Below are positions 48,939 through 63,531 of a DNA stretch of 64,000 nucleotides, piece by piece. A program made the translations under genes and the position numbers. This stretch comes from Citrus sinensis. Its lineage: Eukaryota > Streptophyta > Magnoliopsida > Sapindales > Rutaceae. Numbering within the stretch: position 1 is the first letter of the stretch; each line of letters opens with the position of its first letter. A model generated the notes under the pieces. The model made no database searches and was not told the DNA's origin. It was given only the letters and a program-made list of their open reading frames with translations. Location of the stretch: NCBI RefSeq assembly GCF_022201045.2, contig NC_068558.1, positions 9,329,501-9,393,500 of the forward strand. Direction: 5' to 3'.

Positions 48939-50296
48939 TGTTGAGTGTTAGAAAATGCATATTTATAAAGGAGAAAACCGTCATTTTACATTTCAAGTCT
49001 TACTAACAACCCTTACTTTTATGTATTTAACCTTCTTGTGATTTAATTACATGTGTTTTATTTTAATTAAGTATTTTATGTATTTTAGGGGCATTATAGT
49101 CATTTCACAATAGAGGAGAGATCAGACGGCAAAACAGACATCACTTTTGAACTCAGGACGGCCGAAAACCTTAGAAGGAGCATAAAAGGAAAAATGGCAC
49201 TATTCACATGTACGGTACTATTCACGTGTACGGTACTGTCACGACACTGTTCACGACACTGTTCACATAGACGGATGACGTGGTATTGACCGATGATGTG
49301 GCATTGACCGATGATGTGGCATTGACTGATGAGGTGTCGCAATCCTGTTGGACTAAAATTCTTATGTACTGTTGATGGTAACGTGGCAGCATATCAGTGG
49401 ACGAAAAATCTCGCGTACGGTAAATGCATCACATAGGATTATTTTCAACCAAACCGCGTTACTGTTCAACCCGGGTCAAACCGTGTTACTATTCATCCAC
49501 ATGGTCAAACCGCGTACTGTTGACTGATGACGTGGCGCAATCCTAAGCGTCCAAACTGTTTTTAATCTGATGGCCATGATTTACTCCATGTATCTATAAA
49601 AAGGGGGCCTCCCCCTCCTAATTTGATATCTTTGAATCCATTTTTGGGATCCATTTTCTGTAATTCCTTCTCCATCTTGTATTTTCTTCGTATTTTAATA
49701 AATTTCCATTTTGCCCCTAGTTCAATTATGAGTGGCTAATTTTCTTTCAAGCTTGGGTTGAAGGTGAAGTCTCAACATGTGTCATGGGCTTTATTTGGTA
49801 AATTTATTTTCTCTTCCCCTCTAGTTTTTGTGGATGTTTTGACTTCTCGTCGACAAATAATACTAATCTTGTCTAGTACCGCCTTGATTTCACCGGCCCT
49901 CTAGTACAAGGTTATTATTATTTGGCACGATAAGTCCTTAGCACCATATTGATTAGAGCGTGGTTCATGAGGTGTGGATTCCCCCCTCATGATTTAATTG
50001 ATATTAATATGGATTATTTAGCCCATGATGCATGTTAATACGGATCCAGATACCAAGTACGTCATTTCAATAGATTTCGCTTCAATTTATTCTCGCCATT
50101 GCAATTCCAATTTTAGAATCTCAATTCCAATTTTAGGATAATTTAAATCACTTCCACCACAATTTCAACCACCCATTTACAAAATTAATTCTACATATAA
50201 TTAAAATCCACCTCCTCGTGGGATCGACACTCGTCACCATTGATCTATACTATAATAGATTCGTGCGCTTGAGAGTACATTAAAATTTGCACAACA
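48939..50296 (+). repeat. Athila-like LTR, copy D (3' LTR)
   Basis: 1,358 bp, TGTTGAGTG...GCACAACA, matching the 5' LTR end to end with scattered substitutions and small indels. Followed directly by the CACAA target copy. Confidence 0.93.
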
Positions 50297-51106
50297 CACA
50301 ACAACGCACATGCATATTTTGCAAACAACATCATTTGTAGTGGCATTATTAGCGGTTATTGCAAACAACATCTCTATCCTCCAATCTTGTAAAAAAGTTA
50401 CAGTCTTTTTGTCAATTGTATTCCCTCTATGATCTTCAATCACGCTGAAACTAATAATCCTCATATTCAAACACCGGTCAATAACCATGTAACTCATATT
50501 TTGAACAGAAACTCATACATCAGTTGTAAGAGTCACTCATCGTTTGTTGTTATAAATCAAACTCTTCAACATTGTCTTTTCCTCCAAATATAAATCCATA
50601 ATATCAATGGTTCTTTGAGATGACATAACGAATTGCGGAACAACTACATTGCAAAAATGCTTGAACCCTTTGTTATCCACAAAACTAAGTAGCAACTCAC
50701 CCATAATGATCATTTTGGTGACTACCTTTCTACAAGCATCTTGACTCCACCCTTTAGTCAAAACCATATTATTTACATTTCCTTCGCCGCCCTCAACTTT
50801 CTAGTTTTGTTGACTTTTGTCTTGTTGTTCCCGGAATGTCTTGTATGCACTACAAACCTTTATATGATTTTTCATATTTGGAATCCCATCATGCCTTCAT
50901 GACATTGATATTGTCTACCACAATAGTTGCACTTTCATTTGTTTTAATTGTCCTCAAGTAAAGTGAAATGATTCCATGTATCAGATCTTTTCTTCATCGG
51001 CGGACTTTTTTGCTTTGCCTTTTCCATTTCACTTTTAAGTTCCTTCCATTTGAACACTTTGATCATCATCATCATTTATTAAATTCGATCTTGAGTGTCC
51101 AGTCAT
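50297..51106 (-). pseudogene. hAT transposase relic (RICESLEEPER-like), 5' half
   Basis: From a possible start near 51106 the minus strand gives a Lys-rich leader and a BED-type zinc-finger remnant (WNHFTL, then CNYCG and a later histidine region), with stops. It continues at 50537-50767 with SQDACRKVV.KMIIMGELL.SFV and PQFVMSSQRTI, then at 50297-50497 with the RNase-H-fold start, DRCLNMRIISFSVIEDHRG and TANNATTND. These are standard landmarks of plant hAT transposases. The reading stops at the Athila-like element and resumes at 39638, in the same orientation and order. Confidence 0.85.
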
Positions 51107-52568
51107 CTGAACATACAAACAAATAATTATTAATCATTAATTCAAAAATCAAAACACAAAAATATTATTAACATAATCTAATTAATATTACAAATCAATT
51201 CAAATATTTATTAATTTAATCTTATGAAACTTTTTGAATTCAATATTTCCAATTTTCCATTATAATATTTCTATATGATTAGGATCTAAGAGTATAACTA
51301 TATATATAAAAATTCAAAACTATGCATATTCCATAAAGGAAAAGCAAGAAATTAATGTAATTAATTAATTTATAATATCCAATTATCCATTGGCCAAAAT
51401 AATAGAATATTATTTACATATCCATAACTTAATTCTTATTATAAACCCCTAAATTTCATGCCCACATTACATGTATTTACTACTTAACGACTTAATATAT
51501 GATTATTGCTCATTATACAATTAATTAAATTGGTTAATTTTTTGTTGAAGTTGAAGCTATTGCACATATCATATGGCATATATATTATAGCGAAATATTT
51601 AATTTAAAATTTTAATCTACCTAATCTATTCATTAAAAAAATCAATTAATAATTAACCAAAAAATCAATGCCCGAATTTTCTTCATTTTATTGTTAAAAT
51701 TTAACTATACATAATTACATATTATTAACAATTACCAAATACCAATTAACATTTCATTTTCAATTCACATATAATAAATAATGTATATATACAATCACTA
51801 TCAAGTATCAAAGGCTCAAAGCTTTCGAAACTCAAAGTCAATAGCCAAAATTTGGGTTGCCGCTTGCCGGGTTCGAATGGAGCTTGAATCAGATTGGGTA
51901 ATGGTGGAGGATTAGAGGTGTGGAGGTGGCGTAGCAAATCCGGTTCTTGATAGTAGTAGATTGGTAGATCGGGTCACGGTCCTTGCGGAGCAGCTTCAGT
52001 TGGCGTTAGCTTTCAACAATTTCTACCTCTGGTGGTCGGTTGCAGCTTGGTCCGTGAACTTTGTATGTGTGTTTGTGTTTCGTTTGTTTGAGGGAGGTTG
52101 TCAGTGTGGGCTGTGTGAGGCTATAGGTGGGTGTAGCCATTTACGTTGCCTGTCGGCAGTGGGCTGCTTATTGCTGTGTGACTGGCCGCTTGTGCCTTGT
52201 GTTCTTGTTAATGGCTTAATGTGTTATTGTGTTTGTTTGTAATGGTCTGTGTGTGTGGACCGTGTGGTGTGTGTGTTTAGGATTAACAGTTTCAATTTTG
52301 TTATTTCTATTTTTTTTTAATTTTTATGTCAACCTGGCCGGGTTTTCGGATAATATCTGGTCACCCAATCCGATCATGATTCGATCGGGTTGACACAACT
52401 GCTAATTGCAAAGAATTCCAAAGGTACGTGACTGAGGGTGAAGAGTTGTTGTGAACAGTGAATAATGAATACTGAACTCCATTTATAGGCTTTGTGAATT
52501 AAACCATAGTTCTATTAGGTTAAAGAACTAAATTCCTATAAGATAGTTTAAATCCTAGTGTTATAGGG

Positions 52569-52685
52569 TAAGTTCGAGACTGATCATGATATTATTCTTC
52601 TCCACATTCTGAGAAAATATTGCTATCCTTTATTGGATGAGATTATTACTTCTTTTACAACTAAAATTTCTTGGTTGGCAAATCC
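52569..52685 (+). repeat. Direct repeat, left copy
   Basis: About 117 bp that recurs with roughly 20-25% difference at 53372-53491. In one frame both copies stay open and give related peptides (left: HILRKYCYPLLDEIIT). The source gene is not recognised. Confidence 0.65.
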
Positions 52686-53371
52686 AATTAGAGGTAGTGG
52701 TGGAGTTGGACAAACTCAATCTAACCCAACAAACCCAATTCAATTCAAATAAATCCAATTAAATTTAGACCAGTTGATTGGGTTATAATGAATTGATTGG
52801 GTCAATAGTTCTCAATCTGATTAATGATTAAGTGAACCCATATAGTCCAATCAATTCGAGAGTAATAAAAATCAAAGAAAAATAATATCAACAGTCAACT
52901 ATTAAACCCTAAATGACTAAATCGAATTTTGAACCATTTTTATTCTTTTATAAAAGAGACTCTTGTCAATTTATCACTGCTAAACTTGATATTGAATAAA
53001 TTTTTCATATACAAAATTTAGAAATCAAATTTGAATTTTCAATAAAAGTAAGTTGATAGATATTTAAATATAATACATGTTGTTTATTGATAGATGTTGG
53101 GTATAATAGATAACATTTGATGTTATGATGGAGAATTAAAGTGTTTTTTTTTACTATTTGAATTTGATTTTAAATACCAAAGTTTTAACTTTTATATTTA
53201 AATTTTTTGAACTTTTAATTTTAATCAACCCAAACCGATGATTTAGGGTTGGATTAGACACTTTTTTTTTAAATTTGTGTTGTGTTAATTCTTTCTCAAC
53301 CCAATTAATAATGAGTTGGATTGGCTTTTCACAAACCTGAACCAACCCATGCTCACCTTTATTAATACAAG

Positions 53372-53491
53372 ACAAGTTAGAAATTGTGATCGTGATATGA
53401 TTCTTTTCTACATTATGAGAAAATATTGCCTTCCTCGGTTACATGAGATTATTACTTGTTTTATGGTTGAAATATCTTACTTGGCCACCAT
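53372..53491 (+). repeat. Direct repeat, right copy
   Basis: Partner of 52569-52685. In the matching frame it reads YIMRKYCLPRLHEIIT. The ~690 bp between the copies are A/T-rich and begin and end with weakly inverted AACCCA/TGGGTT-type words, so a MITE may lie between them. Confidence 0.65.
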
Positions 53492-54051
53492 GTTTTCTAA
53501 TTTATAAGGACAAGTGTAAACAAAATAATCACCCTTAATGGCGCGATCAAGTAGTTTTCAGTATAACTTTAGTAGCTCGGCAGGAGAGTTTGAATCTTAG
53601 AAGATAAAATGCTAAAAAATAAATTTAAAACTTACCCACCCTTAATAATTTTTTTTAATAAAAAAATTAGGATTTTATACCTGATCCCTAACTTCAACGT
53701 CAGTTTGTTCCTCAATAGGGTTTTGGGCTTTCACCTAAACAGTTTCATTCGTGTTCAATTAATCCAATCTCACTTGTGAGTTAAGGTTGGAGAGTAACGG
53801 CGACAGTAAAATGAACGTAAGAGAAAAGTGAACCTGCTTAATTACACTGCTCCTGTAACTAACGTAAGAGATAAGCTATTACAGTACAAAACAAAACCCC
53901 CCCCTTACTTAGTTAATGGTTACTCCGTTACTATTATGACAAGTAAATTTAAAATATCCATACGCTCTCATTTTACACACACACAACAATTACAAAACCT
54001 CATATCTTTTTCAATTAACACATACAAACAAACCCATTAATTAATTAGTTA

Positions 54052-54553
54052 ATGAAGCTTTTTTCTGAATTGGGTTGCTGTTGCCGGCCGACGGGGCAGC
54101 GGCTTGAAACGGAGGAATCGCCGAAGAACTGTGTCCAGGTTGTGCTAGTGGGTAGTGGGGACCGGAGTTCATGTTCGATGCGAAAGAGGATGAATGGGTC
54201 CAAGTTTTGGAGACCGGAGCTGTCGGTGATATTAGAAGATAGGGTTGTTTCATTCTTGGAGAGTGATCATCATCAAGATCAAGAAAAAGAAAATGCTGAT
54301 CGGTATGATGATAAAAATGAAGATATTGTGTCGTATAAAAGTAGATCAACGGCTAAGCGTAGCAGGTAATTAATCATCTTTTAATTTCTGTACAATGCCA
54401 GAGGAAAAGGAAAAAAAAAAGCATAAATCTTTTTACAGGAATGTCGCACGATTTTGGAATCATTTTTCATTTTTGGGTTTGGATTTGTTTTACAGGAAAA
54501 ACTTTATGCGGATGATTATACAAACATTGTCGCCAACGCCGTACGTGTTCTGA
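54052..54553 (+). CDS. Plant-specific small protein, 123 aa, two exons, C-terminal SPTPYVF
   Basis: Exon 1 (54052-54365) starts MKLFSELGCCC and codes for a Ser/Arg/Glu-rich, probably disordered chain with FWRPELSVILEDRV at about residues 50-63. A GT-AG intron (54366-54495) splits an Arg codon. Exon 2 (54496-54553) adds NFMRMIIQTLSPTPYVF and a TGA. Reading through the intron instead gives an immediate TAA. I recognise the layout from unnamed plant proteins that start MKLF-E-G-CC, hold a W-R-P-L-S-I-ED block, and end in S-P-T-P-hydrophobic-F, which makes the splice call strong. The N-terminal cysteines could be lipid-modified, but that is a guess. Function unknown. Confidence 0.75.
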
Positions 54554-54873
54554 TGATCATCGTTTGTGTAACAAGTTTTGATTGATCCTCCACTTCTTGC
54601 ATGTACATTGTTACGGTGGATGATATTGTAAGGCAAAATCCAGAAAAAGAAAAGAATGTACCAATTCTTAAAAGCTCATTCTCATCCAGAGTCAAGAAGA
54701 TTATGAGATAAAATCAAATATACGGCAAGAATTACTGCCTGTACTATAATATGTAAATATGATAGGACAAGTAATTAATATCATGGTCATAATTAGGGCA
54801 AGTAACAATGCCATTGTGGAAGAATTTTCAAATTATCTTAGATTGACTAAATTCTCGAATTTATGCTAAGGTG

Positions 54874-54992
54874 GTAAGTTTGTCTAATGATGTGATACAC
54901 TGGCTTTTTAAATAATATGATCCACCAATAGTCCCATTATAGGGACTCAGAGCTCTACCACATGACATATCATTATTAGACAGGCTCATTAC
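54874..54992. repeat. Short inverted-repeat unit (possible MITE)
   Basis: The left arm GTAAGTTTGTCTAATGATG and the reverse complement of the right arm, GTAATGAGCCTGTCTAATAATG, match imperfectly around a ~60-bp centre. I could not define a target-site duplication, so the class is open. Confidence 0.5.
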
Positions 54993-55236
54993 GTTGTGGC
55001 TCTAGTATTACTCATAATATTAACAAACAAGAGATTGTTTCTAATGGTTTATTTAGTATCTTTCAAAGGAAAGAGCATCACGTTCTTGCCTCTTGATAAT
55101 AACTTCCAAATCTAAAGATTTCGCTTACACCGTTACACACCATAAAAGTTTATTTTATCTTCTTTATCTTATGTAACTCGGCCTAGCTTTAGAAATTCAG
55201 TTTAAGTCGTTAAAACATATCAAATTTATGAGCATT

Positions 55237-55362
55237 ATTAATTTCTAAAATAATTAGGAAACCGCTGTAAAGTTTAAATATACATAACTTCCTAAATTCT
55301 TTATTAATTTCTAAAATAATTAGGAAACTACTATAAAGTTTAAGTATAAGTAACTTCCTAAG
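55237..55362 (+). repeat. Tandem duplication, 66-bp period, two copies
   Basis: ATTAATTTCTAAAATAATTAGGAAAC.. through AACTTCCTAA occurs at 55237 and again at 55303 with a few substitutions. It ends about 60 bp before the TATA-like site of the CDC48-like gene. Confidence 0.85.
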
Positions 55363-55411
55363 TCCTGAAGGATATTAGAAAGGATTCCCACTACAATTCG
55401 GAAAAATTTAA

Positions 55412-57850
<2,439 letters not shown>

Positions 57851-58437
57851 TTGATTGATTTTTTGTGTTCAGTTAGCTTTAGGAATAAAATTGCAAATAT
57901 GTTCCTTTTCATTTATCAAATGATCAATTTTTTTTTTATTTTTTTTTTATGATTCTGAATAATGATCGAGCACGTATTGAAGAATCACCATGATAAAAAA
58001 AAGGTTAAAAAGCATAGTAAACGAAGAACCGATCGTAGTCCATCAAGTGATAAAAACTACATCAGATCTGAGTGCTAGAAAATTAACTAGTCTACTTACA
58101 GCTACTTCAATCAAATTATAAGGAAAAGTTCACTTTTGAATGCATCGGTACTCGGCATTAGCAATGCAAGAACATCTTTTTGTATTTAAAATTACAGACA
58201 ACACAATCAATATTACCTTGCGCTCTCATATCTAGTATACAATTTTCAAGTACAGCACTCTATATGGGAGATACACTGCCTATCCCGGAAGAAAAACAAC
58301 GGGAATGTACCCCGGCTCTATCATTAATTACATACTAGTGAACGACATCTGCTCTACTAAATCATGTACAACAGCAATCAGGTGAATCTGGAAATACAAA
58401 ATGCATGCCAAATCTTAGAAGCAAAAGGATTGCACAC
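57851..58437. other. Shared 3' region of two convergent genes
   Basis: A poly-T-rich stretch at about 57928-57950 and an AATAAA (57883-57888) follow the CDC48-like stop and may end its transcript. The right part should be the 3' untranslated region of the minus-strand lipase-like gene. No gene is seen. Confidence 0.5.
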
Positions 58438-61400
58438 TCAAGAAGATTCAATCTGTTCTTTCTTTTTCAACTTCAAGGCCTTCTGACTGACTTGCCTCTT
58501 TGGATCAGGTTCCACAAGAAGCAAACGTGACATTACATAAGCTAAGAGTTCCTCCCGGTGAGAAAATGTGAAGTCCAGGTGGGCATACTCAAACTCGTTG
58601 TATGATACATCGACACCCGAATCCTTCATCAACCTGTAGTGCTTCCTTACCATTGAAGGCCGAATTACCTTGTCCTTACGGCCAGCAACCAGATCAACTG
58701 GAATATCAATAAATCTGTAGTATTCACCCAAATCCACTGGCTCAGGAGAACCATACACCTCCATGTTTTCGCGTACACTGCCATAATCAAACATTCTAAA
58801 CTTTCCAGTATGCTTCATTTGTGCAAGGTGGTGAGCCACACGGAATGAAACTCCTGGCATGTCATTCATGTTGTAGTGTGGCAACCCCAGCACACCAACC
58901 CAATTTGAGCTGTCGCCACCAACAACATAACTCATTAGAGTTTGAACCAGTCCTCCAACTGCCGGGTAGTTATGGAAGTCTCGAGCCAACTTGTTCAGCA
59001 GCATACGGAAGAATTTGGTCGGTATGTAGAAGGCTGGCACTATGTAAGCCAGAATTGGAGCAGAAACAAGGAACAAGTACTCTGCCACCGTAAAAACTAG
59101 CGTGGAATCATCATGAAAACCAGCTGGAGATAATAAAATTAACCGTGATAGTCTATGGGGCTTCTCTTCAATCCGGCACGTTATAACGTACATCAATATA
59201 GCAGCTCCCCCCAAGCTATGACAGATTGCACAAAGTTTGTAAGGCTGAGCCTCATTTATTTCTTCCTTGACATCAGGTTGACTTATCTTCAGTTCTGAAG
59301 TTTTAATCTCATGAATCTTTTCTATCATGGCTGGAATATCCTCAGTCCCATGCTCATTGATGGAGTACTTCCAATATCTGCATTATTACTTCAGTTAAAG
59401 ACCATTATATTACCTAACTATCATTTTTTTATGGGTGTGTGTCTGAATTGGAAGTTATTAAACTAGAGTTTCTGGAAAGCACTAACCGTCTTGAGGAAAT
59501 GTCTTTGTTAACATGCTCCCTAGAAACCAAACCACGAAAATTCCCAAGGAAAACATCATACCCTGCAGGAAAAGAAGAAGGAAAAAAAAATAATAATAAG
59601 CAGATGAAAAGTGATTCGCGTAGAATTGGAGTAAATATTCTAAAAAGATTCATAGCAAACCTTGATCATAGGCTGCAAATGCTGGGGATCCAACAACCCC
59701 ATTAGACACCCACCTGAAAATGGAATCCACTCATAAGAAGCCAAAAGTAAAATATCAGAAGTAAAGCATCAAATTAACTCATAAGAAAACAGGCATCAGA
59801 CATCTGGATGAGCACCAAATCGACATAGTATGACTATTATGGTCTAAATTCAGTGAGTTAGAAAGACAATGGAATATGGGTAATTTGTTCAGTCTGCCTT
59901 TAGATACATGTAAAGCTTTTTTATTCCACAATTTCAAGAGACTAGATCCATCTCATGTACGCATCATAATTAAGAGAAAAAGATTTTTTTTTGAAAAAAA
60001 AAAAGAGGTATAACCCACCCCATAGATGAATCCAAAATTCCATGCTGAAGATAAACAGCCTTCCGTGCGTCGCGTCTGTAAAATGGTGCCGCAAAGCATC
60101 AGACATCATGAGTCCAGAAAAGTTTATAATTTGACAGAAAAGAAAACCAACCATACCTGGGAATTCTTTCCAACAGAAGAACATATCCATCAGAAGTTTC
60201 CACACGAATAGCCTCATATGGATAACTAAAAGAGGTAAAAGAGTTAGAAATGTATTTGTCATGATCAAAATTCCATGAACAAACATGAATTAGCAGCCAA
60301 CAGAAGCATTGTCCCTACCCAAGCTCTGTAATAACATCTTGGCATGTACGAGCATCTGTATTCATAACATGATGAAAAGTAGATTTCCTTTCTGAAACAG
60401 ACGGATCATTCTCACCAAGGGTATCTGTGTGCACTGAGGCATCATAAACATCGCGATGAATAACTTCAGTGTCATTTTTGTCAGATGAAAACCATCTCCA
60501 TGACATTCTCAAAGCTTCAGATGGGGAAAGAAGAAAATGTGCAGCCTTGTGAAAAAAATCAAATATAGTTTCTATGAAGATCTCAATCGCTAGATGAAGG
60601 TCCTGGTCGACATGACAACACAAATGAGCAAGGAAAGAAAGATGTTAGAGAAGTAATGATTGTGCACACACAACCAGATGCAGTGGTGGAAGAAGAGAGA
60701 TTTACGTAAGTTACTAAACAAACCTCGATCACTCCACGTCTCCTGTCAGTAGTGCAGTGAACAGCATGATCCTTGGTGGTATGGACTCTCCTAATAGAGG
60801 AATGCAACTGAAAAGGCCTGTGGCATGTAGAAGGAGCTTTTGATCCCCTAGTACAGGACAAACGGCCAATATAAAATGGTATTCCAAGCAGAAATTTTGC
60901 GGGAAACAAAATCCATGAAAGTATGCTTATGATCCACCCAGTCCGATGCCTTTCATACTTGGTGAAACTACTTGCCCTGGAGACTCGTGAACAGTTCGAT
61001 GATGGTGATGCAGGAGTTATTCCATCAATATCTTCTTCTTCTCCAGAAGAGTAATCCATACTTGAAGGTTCAGAATCCACAGAAAGCTCATGAACGAACC
61101 GGTTGAACGAGGACACACCACTATCATCATCAAGCAGTGGAAATATCAAAAACCACAAAAAAATTGAATCAAAATGGATTCATTAAGCACCAACAAAATG
61201 GAAATTGAAGAAAGACGGGAGATCATGATTGGTTTGCCTAAACTATAATTCTAGAAAGGAAGTGTGCAAAAAAAAAAAAAAAAGGAAGAAAAACAACGTG
61301 AAACAATACTAGACAGACAAGTTTATCATGCTCAACTCACTCTTCTGTCACAGAGAAAATAGCCATAGTGTCTACTGTCGAGGTTATCCAGAAATAAATC

Positions 61401-62789
61401 AATACATGGTATTTTGAAGTAGAAATCACTAAAGAGCTTGAGATTATCATAAAACTGGCAAAAAAATTTTATTCACTATGAACAATCCAAGGGAAAGAAC
61501 ACAATGGTGACATGTCAAAGGTATTTCTTCGTAAAAGCATTAAAAAAAAGATTCCATTGAAATGAAACCTAATGAACATCACAGCAATAATTCATCGATG
61601 ACTGAGCTTCAAAGAGAAATTCAAGTAAGCAGATGGATGTTTAAGTAGGCATTTTATACAAAAACAAACAGCGATAGAACAAATTTCAGCTAAACAGCTA
61701 TAGGAGACATTGTTATGTCATCATTCCAACGATTATCACTTCCAAGATGTTAATGTCTGAAAAAAATGTCAGAATGGGATTGAAAAATTAAATCTATAAA
61801 GAACAAAAGGCTAATAGAATTATTAGGATGTACTCAAAACTATAGTAATTAACCATGTAGGAGTATCTAATAAGATGGGACGTAAAACCATCCTTTGCCC
61901 AAAAAAAAAAAAAAAAACACTTGAATCCGCAATGGTATACAAATGCCAAAATTGCTACCCACTTCCATGCAAGTAAACTTCTAGTTGGGGTCTGCTTAGT
62001 TTTGTTAACATACCACTTACTCAAGGCATCTAATATCCGACAGCCAATACTCTGTTCAACAATGACTGCAGATAAGAAGCCAACTCCAAACCCGAAACAT
62101 ACCCTTCAATGATTCTAAAGATTCAGAGGCTTGTGCCTCAGTTGGCTCTAAGACTAATTATATTCTCCATCATAATAGATCACCATGCAACAACTTCAAT
62201 TTTATTTAGCAATTCAAGATGATAGTCCTAAATCTCCCGTATAAAAACCATAATCTATAACGTGCCAATCATTCAAAAAATCATTTCCGAGCATTTACAA
62301 ATTGATTACACAAATCCAAAATAAAGCTTCACTAAAAAATGCATAAATCATGACATATTATATACAAGGATCAACTTACTGCTCCATCCATCGGGGGAAT
62401 CGAGGGCCGCCGAAAGTCGGCCGGAGCTCCCAGCCATGAATGCCTTCAAGAATAATAGCTTTCCCCGGTAAAATAGCCAGTAAAAGCGCCGAAATTCCAT
62501 TGATTAGCCTCACAATGTTGTTTAATGACTCGTAAGTGAACGTCTTCACTGACCTGCACTAAAAACCAACAACAAAATATGATCATTTTGTAACAGAAAT
62601 TATTCATTTTGTAACATAAAATTAATTAAAAAGATTCAATTATTACTGTTATTATTATGTTATAGAATCAGTTTGAATCAGATGAATGAATCCAGCAATT
62701 ATTAAACGAACATGCAATATGAAGAAAAATGATAGAACTTACTCTTTGGCGACAGCGAGGACGCCGTCGACGAATCGCTGCATCATCAT
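58438..62789 (-). CDS. Lipase-like alpha/beta hydrolase, 698 aa, nine exons
   Basis: Plant member of the acid-lipase-like (abhydro_lipase) group. Exons 62743-62789, 62380-62553, 60724-61120, 60319-60602, 60157-60225, 60019-60075, 59661-59713, 59487-59562 and 58438-59377 join in phase to 698 residues. The N-terminus (MMMQRFVDGVLAV, then HGWELRPT) is plant-specific and followed by a Ser/Asp/Glu-rich stretch and a hydrophobic membrane-type segment at about 134-161 (GWIISILSWILFP). The hydrolase core starts near residue 300 with YPYEAIRVETSDGYVLLLER and LQHGILDSS. The nucleophile is Ser440 in CHSLGG, with Asp621 (AGRKDK) and His652 (YAHLDF) completing the likely triad. The first of three consecutive ATGs was chosen. 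Predicted to act on lipid esters at a membrane; the substrate is unknown. The layout recalls Arabidopsis At1g73920/At1g18460-type proteins. Confidence 0.9.
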
Positions 62790-63531
62790 TTTCGTTTTTG
62801 GGGAAAAAAATGTTTAGTTTCAATCTGATTTTAGAAATTGTTGTGAGAAAATGGAAAATGAAAAATGAAATAGTAAGTGAATTGCCAAAATGGAAGCGAA
62901 AATTTTGTAGACAGAGATATTAGGAATTGGATAAAAGTTAAAAATAAAACAAAAGAACGAATTTAAAGACGAGGAGGAAAAGGCGACGCCGGTTCTTTGC
63001 GTACGTTGAAAGTTTGGAGAATCAATTTGCAGTTGGTTTTTTGCTCATGAGAAGGTATTTGCACGTGGAAATCGATTATTGGGAGGACTTATATGTGTCA
63101 TGTTGTTAGCCACAGTGTGTGGATTGGGGGTACACGTTAGAAGTTTGTGTTTCCACGTGGTTGAAGATGAGCGAGCGCCGGTGAGTGGCCGGCATATAAT
63201 TGGACGGTTGTGATGCTGTCGGTGGTCCGACGTTTGATTAATAGTAGATGATATGGCAATGGAATTGACTGTGTATTGTAACTTTCGGTAGGGACAAAGT
63301 GGTCGGTTTCATCCACCCGAAAGGAGAATGCTCCACTCTTGTGGTATTCTTTTAAAAGTAGTTTTTTTTTCCTTTAATTCTTTTCTCTTTGTTTTTATTT
63401 GGATGGCTTACATTGATAAGTAATTTTACCTATTTTACAATATTCCCAAAAAATTTTATATGTTAATGATTTTAGTTAACGTGTTTATTAACACTTCAAC
63501 TATTTTTGTTCAAAGTCAATAAACATAAACC
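62790..63531. other. Promoter side of the lipase-like gene and spacer
   Basis: 62790-63300 is less A/T-rich with several CACGTGG/CCACGTG-type words (for example, GCACGTGGAAA at about 63061 and CCACGTGG at about 63153), which could be G-box-like sites upstream of the minus-strand gene. No coding region. Confidence 0.45.

Larger units (their letters stand above)
39639..50296 (+). mobile_element. Full-span Athila-like Ty3/gypsy retrotransposon, integrase-deleted
   Basis: Two LTRs (39639-41010 and 48939-50296) bracket about 7.9 kb, flanked by perfect 5-bp copies of CACAA at 39634-39638 and 50297-50301. Directly after the 5' LTR is TTTTTGGCGCCGTTGCCGGG (41013-41032), the tRNA-Asp type primer site used by plant Athila/Tat elements. 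One gag-pol frame follows, carrying 12 stop codons. The integrase core is deleted, and a reversed solo LTR of the same family sits inside gag. It cannot move by itself. It is inserted in a hAT transposase relic. Confidence 0.92.
51107..54051. other. Intergenic repeat-rich spacer
   Basis: No supported gene. 51107-51900 is extremely A/T-rich. 51960-52260 is GT-rich with an open frame of 93 codons that shows no domain and biased composition. About 52310-52410 resembles a hAT-type MITE end (CAACCCGATCG motifs), but I could not find its partner. 52569-53491 holds two direct repeats bracketing a possible MITE. The last ~250 bases should be the promoter of the gene at 54052. Confidence 0.45.

Noticed and set aside
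51961..52242. 93-codon open frame rich in Cys, Val and Leu
   Set aside because: GT-rich low-complexity DNA with no domain or splice partner.
52310..52410. hAT-type MITE end (GTGTCAACCCGATCG on the minus strand)
   Set aside because: The matching other end and a target duplication could not be found, so the boundaries are unsupported.
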